A stretch of 64,000 nucleotides of DNA from Bradyrhizobium barranii subsp. apii (GCF_011516635.5 NZ_CP096255.1:4214501-4278500), one strand, 5' to 3'. Positions 51,347 to 61,272 are shown, numbered from the stretch's first letter. The notes: generated by a model not told the origin, from the letters alone. Program-made: numbers and translations.

Positions 51347-53224
51347 TCATTGCCGTGGTCTCAGGCCAGATGCAGCGTGGTCGGAAACATTGATTGCAGG
51401 TTCGATGCTTGTCCACCGTACCGCCGTTGTTTTGAAGCGGCGATAGTAATGCATCAAAGTCGATGTTGATGACGGCTCCAGATCCGAGGGCGCGAGCTCG
51501 GACGGTACTCCGTGCGTCAGGACACACCAGAGCTTGATACGAGAATCGAGATCCGACGTCCCGGCAAACCGGGTCAAAGTGCTTCGCACGACGTCGCGGC
51601 TCGTGCTTCCGGCGCGGACGGCAAGCAGAACGTGATCCGCCCAGGAGGCGAGGAGGCGCACTTCCGGCGCATCATCCAGCGATGGTGCGTTGATGACGAC
51701 GAGATCGTAGGTGTTTCTGAAGTGCTCGAACAGCGAGGCGACTTTCGGACCGGCCAACGGCCCCAGGCGACTGCCCTCGGACAATCTTGACGATATGTAG
51801 TCGAGTCCGAGCTCCGGGATGTGCTGGACGGCCTTGGCGGCCGCTCCGTCGTGCGCCAACAGCTTGAACAGATCTGCAGCCTCACCGCCGACGCGCCGGG
51901 GCAATTGAGAGAAATCCAGGAACAGAACGCGCTGTCCGAGTTGCGCCGCACAAAAGCCGAAACTCCAGGCGATCGCGCTCTTGCCTTCACCGTGCAAGCT
52001 GGATGTCACCAGGATGACATGCGGCGTCTGTGGCGAGACCGGATCGGCGGCCATGAGGGATACGACGGTCGAGCGAACGGCCCTGTTATGCGAGACAGCC
52101 GATTGCTCTACGAAGCGCTGCGGCGAGATGCTCAGCTCCGGCGGGATCGAGGGGATCAACCCGACGCACGGGATGTCCAATGCCTCTGCAGCTTCCGCCT
52201 CGGTGTGCAGACTTCGATCGAAGTGCTTCAGGATGATCGCGACGAGACATGCCAGGAGCGCGAAGATAATCGTGATCGGTGGAACAAGGAGGAACGGGTT
52301 CAACGAGCTCGGAAAGTCGGGTGGTGAGGCGTCCGCGATGACGGTCACGTCTGGCTCGGCGACCACGCCCTTCGTGGTGAGATCCTGCCGCTTTCGTATC
52401 AGTGTTTCATATTGCTGCGCCAGCGTGGTTATTTTCCACTCCAACGCGGCGGCGGCCTGTGCGGCTGCCGGTGATGACGAGATCTGACCTGAGTGACTGG
52501 CGTCCCATTCCGCCTTCGCCGTCGAAAGTTCGCGCTGAACATTCGCCGATTGTGCTGCGATGGCGTCCAGAGCCTGGAGCTCCACAGCCCGCTTTTGCCG
52601 GACAAGCTCGTCAGCGTAGGATCGGGTGACCAGGTTTGCGACGTCTGCGGCCCGTTGTGGATTGGGGTCGCTGGCAATTACGCTGATAACTCTGGACCGG
52701 CGCTCCTGGCTGACCTTCAGGCGCCCTTTCAATGCTGCCACCGCCGCGCCGTCGCTCGGGTCTTTCCGGAAGGAGAGGAACCCCTTTATCTTTGACAAGG
52801 CAGTGCGGAGCACCGAACCGTTCTCGTTGGCCGGGTTGTCGAGCATCCTCAGTGCCGGCAGGAGCCGCCGCAGATACGCATCGGATGACATGACCGTTAC
52901 GTGCGTATCGATCGTCGGGTCGTCCGAACCGCCAGTCGGCGAGGAATTTCCGGATGCACCGGCATTGTCGGCCGCTCCGCTTCGAGCGCTCACGACAAGC
53001 TGTGCCGTTGCGAGATAGGTGGGCGACATGAAAACACTACCGAGCACCGCGAGCAGCGCGCCCGCGCCGATCATTTTGACGATGAAGAGCTTGTATCGCC
53101 TGATGCTCTCGAAGACATGCTTGAATGCCGCGATGGCGTCATCGGGAGGTGACTCGTCGCCCTTTGACCGGCCCTGGGTCAGGACAGTCACCGGCAGAAT
53201 CCGTTTATTTGTGAACGCTTCCAT
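51347..53224 (-). CDS. Wzz/GumC-like chain-length protein with BY-kinase-like ATPase domain
   Basis: A 625-residue inner-membrane protein. Membrane helices lie at about 46-66 and 312-333; between them is a periplasmic coiled-coil domain typical of polysaccharide co-polymerases. The cytoplasmic part resembles a BY-kinase: Walker A at 407-417 (SSLHGEGKS), Walker A' in VLFLDFSQLPRR, and Walker B DLVVINAPSLD. A C-terminal tyrosine cluster is absent apart from one YY pair, so autophosphorylation signalling may be reduced or lost. It controls chain length and works with the Wza-like export protein. It is 10 bp after the asparagine-synthase-like gene. Confidence 0.85.
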   Translation of the reverse strand: MEAFTNKRILPVTVLTQGRSKGDESPPDDAIAAFKHVFESIRRYKLFIVKMIGAGALLAVLGSVFMSPTYLATAQLVVSARSGAADNAGASGNSSPTGGSDDPTIDTHVTVMSSDAYLRRLLPALRMLDNPANENGSVLRTALSKIKGFLSFRKDPSDGAAVAALKGRLKVSQERRSRVISVIASDPNPQRAADVANLVTRSYADELVRQKRAVELQALDAIAAQSANVQRELSTAKAEWDASHSGQISSSPAAAQAAAALEWKITTLAQQYETLIRKRQDLTTKGVVAEPDVTVIADASPPDFPSSLNPFLLVPPITIIFALLACLVAIILKHFDRSLHTEAEAAEALDIPCVGLIPSIPPELSISPQRFVEQSAVSHNRAVRSTVVSLMAADPVSPQTPHVILVTSSLHGEGKSAIAWSFGFCAAQLGQRVLFLDFSQLPRRVGGEAADLFKLLAHDGAAAKAVQHIPELGLDYISSRLSEGSRLGPLAGPKVASLFEHFRNTYDLVVINAPSLDDAPEVRLLASWADHVLLAVRAGSTSRDVVRSTLTRFAGTSDLDSRIKLWCVLTHGVPSELAPSDLEPSSTSTLMHYYRRFKTTAVRWTSIEPAINVSDHAASGLRPRQ

Positions 53225-53234
53225 CGCCTGCTCC

Positions 53235-55223
53235 TTATTGCGCCGGTTCCATCACGCCTGCTGTTCGCGAAGGCCCGGAGGTAACTGCTGAGTCGAGCCA
53301 GGACTGCAGCATCAAGACAGCCCACAGCGGTCGTGAGAAATCGCGGCGACCGCTAAGATGTTGAAGCCAGCACTCCTGCACGCGGGAAACGTCCAGAAGA
53401 TGCTTGTTGCGAAGGCGCGACTCCGAAAGGAGGTCCGACGCCCACGAACGAAGCGGTCCCTTCAGCCAGGAGCCGATCGGCACGTCAAAGCCCTGTTTCG
53501 GTCGCTCGAAGAGGTGGCGCGGCAGGTAACGGCCAAGGACCTGGCGCAGGAGCCATTTTCCCTGGCCATGACGCACCTTCGCCGAATTCGGCAGCGCCCA
53601 GCTGAATTCGACAACGCGATGATCCAGAAGCGGGCAGCGAGCCTCCAGGCTCGTGGCCATGCTCGCGCGATCAAGCTTCACGAGAATATCGCTCGGGAGA
53701 TATCCAAGCATATCCCGAACGATAAAATCAGACAGCAGATCGTTGAGCGGCGGGATCGAGTCCGGCTCCGAGCCTGCCTGGGTTCGCGTCAACTGCAGTT
53801 CGGAGAGCCGCGTCGACCGACGGTACATCTCGCCGACGTCGTTGCTGCCAATAAGGTCTGCCAGGCGGTTGATCCGGTCGCCGTGCGTCATCCGCTGCAA
53901 CCAACCTGGAAGACGAAGTGTTTCGACGACGCTTTCGCGCATGCCGCGCCCGAGCAGCGCCACACCGCCCGCGGCCATGGTCCGGATCGATCGGTTGGAG
54001 TTCAGCAGAGGCGCTAAGCGGGCGGAAAGTACGTGCCTGGAATACCCTCCGAAACACTCGTCACCCCCGTCGCCCGAAAGCGCAACGGTGACGTCCTGCC
54101 GTGCAAGTCGAGATAGAAGCAGTGTCGGGATCTGCGATTCATCGGCAAACGGCTCGTCCCAGATGGTTGGAAGTTCGGGGATGACCGCTCTGGCGTCCGC
54201 GGAGGTGAGACGTAGCTCGGTATGGCTGGTGCCGAGGTGCTGCGCCACGGCCGCAGCATTAGCCGTTTCATCAAAGGCGCGCTCACCGAATCCAATCGTG
54301 AAGGTCCGTACCGGGCGCGCCGATTGGGCCTGCATCAGGGCCACGACGGTCGAACTGTCTATTCCGCCCGACAGGAACAGCCCGACCGGAACGTCGGCAA
54401 CCATTCGGTCGGCGACCGCGGCCTTGAGCAGATCGCAAGCCTGGGAGACGAGTTGCTGGTCATCTGCAGTGGCGAGCGCTGCGCGGCCCGTGTGCGCGAC
54501 ATCGGCCAACGACCACCAGGAGCGCGCGCGTTCTTGTAGAGCTGCGGCATCCCGGCAGACCAAGAGGTCCTCGGCACGGATCGATAGGGCGCCCCCGGGT
54601 GGAATCTTGAAGACGCCTCGCCATATGCACTGGTCTTCCGGCAACCATCCGCGCGATAGAAACTCCGCAACCGCGCCCGGGTCGATCTCCTGGTGAAAGT
54701 CGGGGAATGCCGCGATGGCCTTCAACTCCGACGCGAACACGACCGCATTTGACGTCCGCGCGACGTAGAGCGGCTTTTTCCCCATTCGATCGCGGGCCAG
54801 GTGCAGCGAGCGGTTCCGGCGATCCCACAGGCCGATTGCGAACATACCATTGCAGCGCTGGAGAGCCTTCTCCAGGCCCCATTTCTCGATCAGGGCCAGC
54901 AAGACCTCCGTATCACTATTGCCGGTGAAGCGCTTGCCTGCGCCCTCGAGCTCTTGCCGCAATGGCTTGTAGTTGTAGATCTCGCCGTTGAACGTAATGA
55001 CGAAGCGGCCGTCGCTCGAAAGCATTGGCTGCCGGCCCGCATCGGAGAGATCGATGATGGACAGCCTGCGATGCCCGAACGCAACGCCGGCGTCACGATC
55101 GCTCCAGAACCCGTCCGCATCAGGACCGCGGTGGCGCAGGCGAGCCGTCATCGGCCCGATCGCCGCCAGGTCGGCGGATCGAGAAGCATGCGGCGTCTGA
55201 AGTATTCCTGTAATTCCACACAT
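53235..55223 (-). CDS. asnB: Glutamine-hydrolysing asparagine synthase-like protein
   Basis: A 662-residue AsnB-type enzyme. The glutaminase nucleophile Cys2 (MCGITGIL) and the glutamine-binding FNGEIYNY and GNSDTEVLL segments are visible. The synthetase domain has the ATP-pyrophosphatase loop SGGIDS (285-290). In exopolysaccharide loci such proteins usually do not make free asparagine but amidate a sugar acid or other carboxylate. It sits 3 bp after the Wzy-like gene and upstream of the Wzz and NRPS-like genes. Confidence 0.9.
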   Translation of the reverse strand: MCGITGILQTPHASRSADLAAIGPMTARLRHRGPDADGFWSDRDAGVAFGHRRLSIIDLSDAGRQPMLSSDGRFVITFNGEIYNYKPLRQELEGAGKRFTGNSDTEVLLALIEKWGLEKALQRCNGMFAIGLWDRRNRSLHLARDRMGKKPLYVARTSNAVVFASELKAIAAFPDFHQEIDPGAVAEFLSRGWLPEDQCIWRGVFKIPPGGALSIRAEDLLVCRDAAALQERARSWWSLADVAHTGRAALATADDQQLVSQACDLLKAAVADRMVADVPVGLFLSGGIDSSTVVALMQAQSARPVRTFTIGFGERAFDETANAAAVAQHLGTSHTELRLTSADARAVIPELPTIWDEPFADESQIPTLLLSRLARQDVTVALSGDGGDECFGGYSRHVLSARLAPLLNSNRSIRTMAAGGVALLGRGMRESVVETLRLPGWLQRMTHGDRINRLADLIGSNDVGEMYRRSTRLSELQLTRTQAGSEPDSIPPLNDLLSDFIVRDMLGYLPSDILVKLDRASMATSLEARCPLLDHRVVEFSWALPNSAKVRHGQGKWLLRQVLGRYLPRHLFERPKQGFDVPIGSWLKGPLRSWASDLLSESRLRNKHLLDVSRVQECWLQHLSGRRDFSRPLWAVLMLQSWLDSAVTSGPSRTAGVMEPAQ

Positions 55224-55226
55224 TGC

Positions 55227-56483
55227 TTAACTTCCAACTCGCGCTTGCGCCAATGAGCGCCGATCCGAGCCCAGGATGAGGCCCAGCGTGACGGCAAACC
55301 ACACGGTCGGGTGCCGCAGAATGAAATGGCTGATGCTGAAGACGGCGAGTGCAAAGATCAGGACAGCCAAGGCGTCGAGCCGTGCGCGAAGCAGGAGCGC
55401 AAACGTGCCGACAAGCAGGCTGACAATGGCGATCACGCCAGGCAGTCCACCTTGGGTGAACACGTCCAGGAGGGTGCTGTGAGCTTCCACCGGGAGTGCT
55501 ACGCCCTTGTCCGTGATTCCGCTTGGCTTCTCCAGATGCGGCCCGGGCCCAAGGCCAAGCGACCCGGACTCCAGTCCGGCATGCAAGGCGTCTTGCCAAA
55601 GACTTAGCCGCAGATTGGCGGTTGCCTTCGTTGCCTCACCGCCACGATCCTTCATCATGCCGGCGGCCAGCCCCTCGACATCATTCGCCGTTGCCATCCC
55701 GTAGGGGAGCAGTGAGAGCGAAAGGGGAATTATGGCGACAACGACGATCGCTGCAGCTGCGAAACGCAAACTCCATCGATGTTCGGGGGATGTCAGCCAG
55801 CTTCGCAAGCGCAGCGCAATGAGCAGCGGTATCGACAGCGACATCGAGATAAGAAAGGTATCGCTCTTCGTCAGCCGGCCGACGACGAATGTTACGATGC
55901 AGCTAAACACTGCGACGATCCGGCCAAACCGCTTGGCCGTCAGAGCCATATGAAGCGAGAGTGGTGTCAAAACCGCACAGTAGATTGCGAGCTGGTTTGG
56001 ATTCTCCGACCAACCGCGGAACCGGTCCCAATACCATGGATCGACCGACGAGATGCTGAGGTAGCCCCAGCCCAATGCAAGTTGCACCGCCACGGCGACG
56101 ATCCAGAATCCGATCAGGAACCATAGCGATTGGCGTAGGGTATCCTCGGGTCTCAACGTTGCAGCCACCAGGCACGTGAGGGCCGCCACGAGGAGATATG
56201 CGAAGATGTCGTGCACGACGAGCTCTGGGTCGACGATCTCCGGGCGTAGCAATGCAAGGAAGCCCCCGAAACTCTGAATCAAGACAAAGCAGCCCCAGAA
56301 TACAACGAGCCAGAGCAGAGCTTGGGGGTTGTAAATTCTTGAACCCACCAAGAGATGCAGGGATGCGAGACCGAGCCAGAGGACGAGGCAGGCCTCCCCG
56401 ATGCCCAGGGGGAAGCTGGGAAGACGCAGCTGCGAGGCTGTCCCAAGCACGAGGCCAAGCGCAAGAAGGGCACTGCCGATCAT
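55227..56483 (-). CDS. Wzy-like polysaccharide polymerase or O-antigen ligase
   Basis: A 418-residue protein with about 10-11 hydrophobic helices (LGLASLHLLVGS, ALLWLVVFWGCFVLI, LVAALTCLVAATL and others). A periplasmic loop carries the Wzy_C/WaaL pattern near EAHSTLLDVFTQGGLPGV, with a conserved His. It should join repeat units or ligate the polymer. It overlaps the glycosyltransferase gene by 4 bp. Confidence 0.85.
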   Translation of the reverse strand: MIGSALLALGLVLGTASQLRLPSFPLGIGEACLVLWLGLASLHLLVGSRIYNPQALLWLVVFWGCFVLIQSFGGFLALLRPEIVDPELVVHDIFAYLLVAALTCLVAATLRPEDTLRQSLWFLIGFWIVAVAVQLALGWGYLSISSVDPWYWDRFRGWSENPNQLAIYCAVLTPLSLHMALTAKRFGRIVAVFSCIVTFVVGRLTKSDTFLISMSLSIPLLIALRLRSWLTSPEHRWSLRFAAAAIVVVAIIPLSLSLLPYGMATANDVEGLAAGMMKDRGGEATKATANLRLSLWQDALHAGLESGSLGLGPGPHLEKPSGITDKGVALPVEAHSTLLDVFTQGGLPGVIAIVSLLVGTFALLLRARLDALAVLIFALAVFSISHFILRHPTVWFAVTLGLILGSDRRSLAQARVGS

Positions 56484-57667
56484 TGTATTTCACTGCTGCT
56501 GTGCGCCGCAGCCCGCCAGCCACTGGAATAGCTGCGGGAAAGCAGCTGCGTGTAAAGCTCGGCATAGCGATCGGCGACGACGTTGAGGTCGAACTCCTTG
56601 CGCACCACGTTGATCGAGCGTTGACCCATCGTCTTGGCACGCGCGGAATCCTGAAGAAGGTCGAGAATTGAGGCGGCGAGCGCGCGCGGGTCGCGCGGCG
56701 CTACAAGTTTGCCGTTCCAGTCCTCGCGGACAACGTCATCGCACCCCGGCATGCGGGAGGCGACGATTGGCACGCCAGCCAATCCGGCTTCCAAAAGAAC
56801 ACGGGGAATGCCTTCACGATATTCGGTCGGAAAGGCAAAGAGGTCGGCGATACCCAGAAGCGCGGGAATATCCGATCTGGCGCCGGTCGCAATCACATAT
56901 GGTGCGTGCGCCTCGATCAGCTCCTGACCTACGGCGAATGGACCCTCGCTTTCGCGCGGACCGACGAGCAGAAAGCGGACGTTCGGGCGGACTTCATGCA
57001 CGAGCTTGGCCGCTTCGAGGAGCGTTGTGATTCCTTTTTGTACGGTTAATCGGCTTACTGTCAGAACGATCTCGGCATCGCCGAGCCCGAGTTCGGCGCG
57101 CAGCTCGGCAGGCGAGGTCGTTCGCGCTTGCGCCGCTTCGAACGCGCCGACGTCGATCCCCGAGCTTCCGATGATGACAGATGAGCTCTTTCCAAGCAGG
57201 CGGTGTCGTTGAAAGAAGCTGCTGTCGGCCTTGTTCTGGAAAACCGTCGCCGCGGTCCAGCAAGCAGCCAGGCGTTGCATCGCCAGATAGACGGGGCGGA
57301 AGGCCAAGGCTCTCAGTTCTGTCGATGAGAATACCCATCCCATTCCGTTGATCGTGCGCACAACCGGTACGGAGCCACGAAGCGCCAGCGGCGCAAACAG
57401 GTTGGGCTTGGTATCAAACGTCTGGATCACGTCGGGCCGAGCGCTCTTCACGAGCCGCGCCAGTTGACCCATGGCCGCGCGATCGGCAAAGCCGACGCCA
57501 AATCTGTCGAACTGATATTGATGATACGGGATTCCGGTCTTCGCGAATGCAGATGCTGCACCAGTGCCGGCCGCGCTCACGCGCAGGCCGCGGTTCTGCA
57601 GAGCCGCCAGGAACGGGATACGCAAAGCGTGATCCTCGCCTCCTACGCAAAGCAAGTGCAGCGCCAT
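56480..57667 (-). CDS. GT4-family glycosyltransferase
   Basis: A 395-residue enzyme from ATG 57667, which follows a GGAAGGA site. It has the GT-B fold of group 1 transferases: HLLCVGGEDHALRIPFLAAL, SGIDVGAFEAAQ, VLTVSRLTVQKGITTLLEAA (donor-domain start), and the EX7E-type segment PTEYREGIPRVLLEAGLAGVP. It adds one sugar to the lipid-linked repeat unit on the cytoplasmic face. A 275-bp gap separates it from the LuxR gene; I see no gene there. Confidence 0.9.
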   Translation of the reverse strand: MALHLLCVGGEDHALRIPFLAALQNRGLRVSAAGTGAASAFAKTGIPYHQYQFDRFGVGFADRAAMGQLARLVKSARPDVIQTFDTKPNLFAPLALRGSVPVVRTINGMGWVFSSTELRALAFRPVYLAMQRLAACWTAATVFQNKADSSFFQRHRLLGKSSSVIIGSSGIDVGAFEAAQARTTSPAELRAELGLGDAEIVLTVSRLTVQKGITTLLEAAKLVHEVRPNVRFLLVGPRESEGPFAVGQELIEAHAPYVIATGARSDIPALLGIADLFAFPTEYREGIPRVLLEAGLAGVPIVASRMPGCDDVVREDWNGKLVAPRDPRALAASILDLLQDSARAKTMGQRSINVVRKEFDLNVVADRYAELYTQLLSRSYSSGWRAAAHSSSEIQ

Positions 57668-57942
57668 GTTGGTTCCTTCCAGCCCTTTGAGCAATTCCGC
57701 CAAGATGTTAGTCTTTGCGGAGACCCCCGGTTTTCCCGGCGAAAGTTTGACAGGATCAGGTTAGGACGTGGCCGCGGCCTGTCTTCATTCATTCGCATGA
57801 CAGCGGAAGTGAGCGGTTGGCGGACGTGCTCGAACAGGGCTGAAAAGACGACGCGGCGCGAGTGCATGTTTGCTGAACGCGCCGCGAAGCACGTCGATCT
57901 CCGACCAGTCGAGACAACGCGACACCGTATTCCGCGTCCACG

Positions 57943-58605
57943 CTAGGGCAGGACGGCGAGGCGGCCCAACAACGCGATCAGGTCTGCTTGCCGGCGTGTC
58001 TGTGTTTTAACAAACAGGGAAGCCAACTGGGAGCGTACTGTCGTTCGACTCAATCGTCGCGAACGAGCAATGTCGATCAGGTTGTTGCCTCGCGCCAACT
58101 CGAGAGCAAGCTGGGTTTCGGCAGCGGTGAATCCAAACAATCGCTGCAGCGTCCGCGGCGAAGGCTCCGGATGCGCGTCGAGATCCAGCAGGATCAATGC
58201 GATGGTCTCGTCGGACCACGCATTCGCGACCTGGTTGATCAGCGCGGTAAATCCTTCCTTGGTGGATGTTGCCAACCAGGAAGTCGAGCCTGCCGGAAAC
58301 TGTGCGCCGGCGCGGTGGACCAGTTGCTTGACGGCGCCATAGAGCGTTTCGTGGCTCGCATCCACGCGCGCTTCGCGTTCCAATATTGCACGGCCGGCCG
58401 GACTGAGCTCGATAACCTTGCCGCGTCTGAGCAAGACCTGTCCGCAGCCGATCCGCGCGAGCACCCCGCGCAAGCCGTCCTGCTTGGGGTTCTGGGCGTC
58501 AGAGTGAGCAGATGAAACGGGACTGGAAATATTGAATATCGATTCAGAAGAATGATGCTGTAGAGCAATGGTAGACCTTGGCAATGCTTGGCTTAAGTTC
58601 AACAT
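57943..58605 (-). CDS. LuxR-type transcriptional regulator
   Basis: A 220-residue protein from ATG 58605, which follows a GGGGGAATAA site; a longer frame exists upstream but lacks support. The C-terminal about 65 residues form a LuxR helix-turn-helix (LFGFTAAETQLALELARGNNLI and RSRRLSRTTVRSQLASLFVKT). The N-terminal 130 residues have no receiver or clear sensor fold. It lies inside the polysaccharide locus between the export and glycosyltransferase genes, so local regulation is likely. Confidence 0.82.
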   Translation of the reverse strand: MLNLSQALPRSTIALQHHSSESIFNISSPVSSAHSDAQNPKQDGLRGVLARIGCGQVLLRRGKVIELSPAGRAILEREARVDASHETLYGAVKQLVHRAGAQFPAGSTSWLATSTKEGFTALINQVANAWSDETIALILLDLDAHPEPSPRTLQRLFGFTAAETQLALELARGNNLIDIARSRRLSRTTVRSQLASLFVKTQTRRQADLIALLGRLAVLP

Positions 58606-58767
58606 TTTATTCCCCCGGCCGCGCTGACCCGATGGAGTGAACGTGCCACAAAGATTCCCAACTTCTGCCACGCCTGGCAACGTTGAATGGGGGGTAACCC
58701 CGCGGCCGTCGGAGGGGGTGAAAGTTGCCGATCTTCCGGGCATCGACCCGGTTGTGATCAACGAAGA

Positions 58768-58808
58768 GGTAGCAACGCGGGTTGAAGGGGTAGCAAGGCG
58801 GGTTTAAG
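58768..58808. repeat. Pair of 20-bp direct repeats, 21 bp apart, upstream of the LuxR gene
   Basis: GGTAGCAACGCGGGTTGAAG at 58768-58787 and GGTAGCAAGGCGGGTTTAAG at 58789-58808 are 18/20 identical with a 21-bp period, two helical turns. They lie in the 289-bp gap between the Wza-like and LuxR genes. This geometry suits a regulator-binding site. Confidence 0.5.
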
Positions 58809-58894
58809 CCTCGCGGGAGCAGCCATGGAGGTATGCGGAAGCTACTCCGGAAGGAGCGCCCTGCTTACTCTTAAGGGAGTACCTCTGTTCGTGC

Positions 58895-60166
58895 TCAGTT
58901 CGAGAAGGCCGGCGCAGGGCGCAATGTGACTTCGATCACATCGCCTGGCTCCACGTCGAAGTCGACGGATGCGGTTATCCTGTCCCACTGTTGACCGAGC
59001 CGCCGCACGACGACCACGTCGGGATTGAGCTCGCCTGAATTGACGGGGATGGCACCCGAGCCGCCGATGGGCTGCAGTTTCTGGCTGAGCGCCTGCATTC
59101 TCACGCGCAAGTCCGCCAATCGAACGTTCGAGTCTTTCTGCTCCCTGAGCAGATTGATCGTGCGCTGGCTGGTGACACGTCCCGCTTGCCGCAGGAAGTC
59201 CTCACGCTGGCGCTGGAGCCGCATGAGTTCGACGCTGGTCTGCAGGCGTCGGGTCGAGGACAGCAACAGCGCGCGCCGGCTTTCGCTGACACGAGGACTT
59301 GCAAGCAATCCGGAGCCGAACGCCTTCATGACCCGTTCGAGCTCCTCTTCGTCGGCCTGCACGCCCTTCTCTTCACCTTCCTGTTGCTTCTTGAGCGTAG
59401 CGAACTGCGCGTCCGTTTGCTTTACGGCGTCGTCCAGGAAGCGTTGTTCCGTGCGGTAGTCGCTTTGTGAGGTCTTCAGAGAGTCCTTCTCGGCTTGAAC
59501 GACCGAACCGATCACACCCGCGGGCAGCGAAATGTCGCTTGGAGGCGTGGCGTCGAACGTGTCGCGGCCATCAAGCTCCGCGCCGGTTCGGACGATATGG
59601 AAGTATTCCTTGGTGTATTCGGTGGCGAGGGACTGGTAGTCCCGCACAAGATCCGCAGGGTCGGTGGCGCCGGGCTGCATGCCACGCGACCGCAACAGGC
59701 TGAAGCCGCCGGCCACTGCCACGGCCTGGCGCACGGTCATTGAAGCCCGATACGTCTGCTGTCCGGGCGTGAGAACATCGCCGGAAACATAGACCGGCCG
59801 ATATTCAACGACGCTTGCTATGACGTCGCCGGGCTTGACCACGAATGCCTGGTCGCGTCCGTCGGTCAGGCGTTGACGCAGTATCCGTGCCTGCAGCAGC
59901 GTCTCGATGCGGTTCTGCATCTGCGCCGGGGTCAGGCCGGCAACTTCAACCGTCCCCCCTCCCGGAAGCGGGATGGTGCCGTCGATCTGGATCTGCGTGC
60001 GGTTGCGTTGATCGGGGAGGCCACCGATCGAAATCTCGATGGTATCACCCGGTCCCAGCTTGTATGGCGCGGCAAGGGATAGCCCGCTTGTCGCGAAAAA
60101 CAGAACTGCCGCGCATGAGCCCAGCAGGAGGGTGGAAGAGGGTCTGCCTTGCTTCTTGCACTTCAT
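58895..60166 (-). CDS. Wza-like polysaccharide export protein
   Basis: A 423-residue outer-membrane polysaccharide export protein. ATG 60166 has GGGAG upstream and begins a signal peptide (LLLGSCAAVLFFATSGLSLAA). The poly-export motif YKLGPGDTIEISIGG starts the mature protein, followed by SLBB-type segments (DVIASVVEYRPVYVSGDVLTPG) and a long coiled-coil region (about 215-345). A second PGD segment lies at the C-terminus. It does not have a lipobox Cys at the cleavage site, so it may differ from lipoprotein Wza in anchoring. It pairs with the Wzz-like protein. Confidence 0.85.
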   Translation of the reverse strand: MKCKKQGRPSSTLLLGSCAAVLFFATSGLSLAAPYKLGPGDTIEISIGGLPDQRNRTQIQIDGTIPLPGGGTVEVAGLTPAQMQNRIETLLQARILRQRLTDGRDQAFVVKPGDVIASVVEYRPVYVSGDVLTPGQQTYRASMTVRQAVAVAGGFSLLRSRGMQPGATDPADLVRDYQSLATEYTKEYFHIVRTGAELDGRDTFDATPPSDISLPAGVIGSVVQAEKDSLKTSQSDYRTEQRFLDDAVKQTDAQFATLKKQQEGEEKGVQADEEELERVMKAFGSGLLASPRVSESRRALLLSSTRRLQTSVELMRLQRQREDFLRQAGRVTSQRTINLLREQKDSNVRLADLRVRMQALSQKLQPIGGSGAIPVNSGELNPDVVVVRRLGQQWDRITASVDFDVEPGDVIEVTLRPAPAFSN

Positions 60167-60231
60167 GGACGAACTCCCGATGTAACCGAGCCTTCGCCGC
60201 TCGCGATTTAGGGACACCGATATCGGATCCT

Positions 60232-61272
60232 TCAGCCGGCTCTCTTCAAATCCGGGATGAGGGCGGTCGGAAGGAAGATCTCGTAGTTTCCGAAGAAGTG
60301 CCTCTGCTCCTCGACGTGGTCGAACAGGCCCTGGCTCAAGGCAGCGAGGATTTCGCTGATCCCTTGCTGAACGCTGATCTCGGGCGTGAAATTCAATACC
60401 CGACGGATCTTGTCGAAGTTCACGCGGTAATTCCGGGGATCGGCGCCGCGCTCCTGATAGGTCACCTTCGATCGCGGAATGTGCCGCATGATCTCCTCAA
60501 CGACCATCAGCTTGGTGAAGTTGTTTTCCTCGCAGCCCACATTGAAGACTTCGAAGGCGACCTTGCTGGTGGGCGCGCGGAGCACTTCCTCGATCGCGCG
60601 GGCAAAATCACGAACATGGCAGTAAGGACGCCAGGTGTTGGGATCGAATACCAGCAGTTCTTTTCCCAGGTGCAGTTCACGCACAAATTCGTTCACCGTG
60701 AGATCGAAGCGCATTCGCGAGGAAAGACCAAAGGCCGTCGCAAAGCGGAGAACCGTTGGATGGAATCCAGCCTTTCCCTTGAGACCCAGGATCTTCTGCT
60801 CCATCTCCACCTTGTGCTTGGCGTAAAGGGAGAGTGGTGCGAGCGGGTAATTCTCGTCGACGGCCGTGTCTACTTCCACTAGCCCATAGTTCGAGCAGGT
60901 GGACACGAAGATCAGCCGATCGACCGGATGGTGTTGCATCGCGTCGATGAAGGACGCGACGCCATTGCGATTGATGGCGTGACTTTCATCGGGGTACTTG
61001 CTCGTGATCGGATCGCCGACGAGCCCGGCGAGGATAACGACGTCATCCACCCCCTTCAATGCTTTATTGGCGAAACGGGGATCGCGAATATCGCCTTGCA
61101 TGAACTCGTATTGCGGAACGCTCAGATAAGGCCAGGCACAGCTCTCGTTCTTGTAGATGAGCTGATCCAGGCAACGGACGTGCCAACCCTTTCTCAGGAG
61201 ATGGCCCGTGATCACTGAGCCCACGTAACCAGCACCGCCTACCAGAAGCACAGTTCGCTTTTCAGTCACCAT
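60232..61272 (-). CDS. NAD-dependent epimerase/dehydratase
   Basis: A 346-residue extended SDR enzyme. The Rossmann motif is GGAGYVG near residue 12, the Ser/Thr site is in VSTCSNYG, and the catalytic Tyr-x3-Lys is YAKHK (SLYAKHKVEM). It acts on a nucleotide-sugar to make one of the polymer's precursors. The closest functional types are UDP-sugar epimerases or 4,6-dehydratases, but which one is not clear. It is 12 bp after the sugar-transferase gene. Confidence 0.88.
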   Translation of the reverse strand: MVTEKRTVLLVGGAGYVGSVITGHLLRKGWHVRCLDQLIYKNESCAWPYLSVPQYEFMQGDIRDPRFANKALKGVDDVVILAGLVGDPITSKYPDESHAINRNGVASFIDAMQHHPVDRLIFVSTCSNYGLVEVDTAVDENYPLAPLSLYAKHKVEMEQKILGLKGKAGFHPTVLRFATAFGLSSRMRFDLTVNEFVRELHLGKELLVFDPNTWRPYCHVRDFARAIEEVLRAPTSKVAFEVFNVGCEENNFTKLMVVEEIMRHIPRSKVTYQERGADPRNYRVNFDKIRRVLNFTPEISVQQGISEILAALSQGLFDHVEEQRHFFGNYEIFLPTALIPDLKRAG

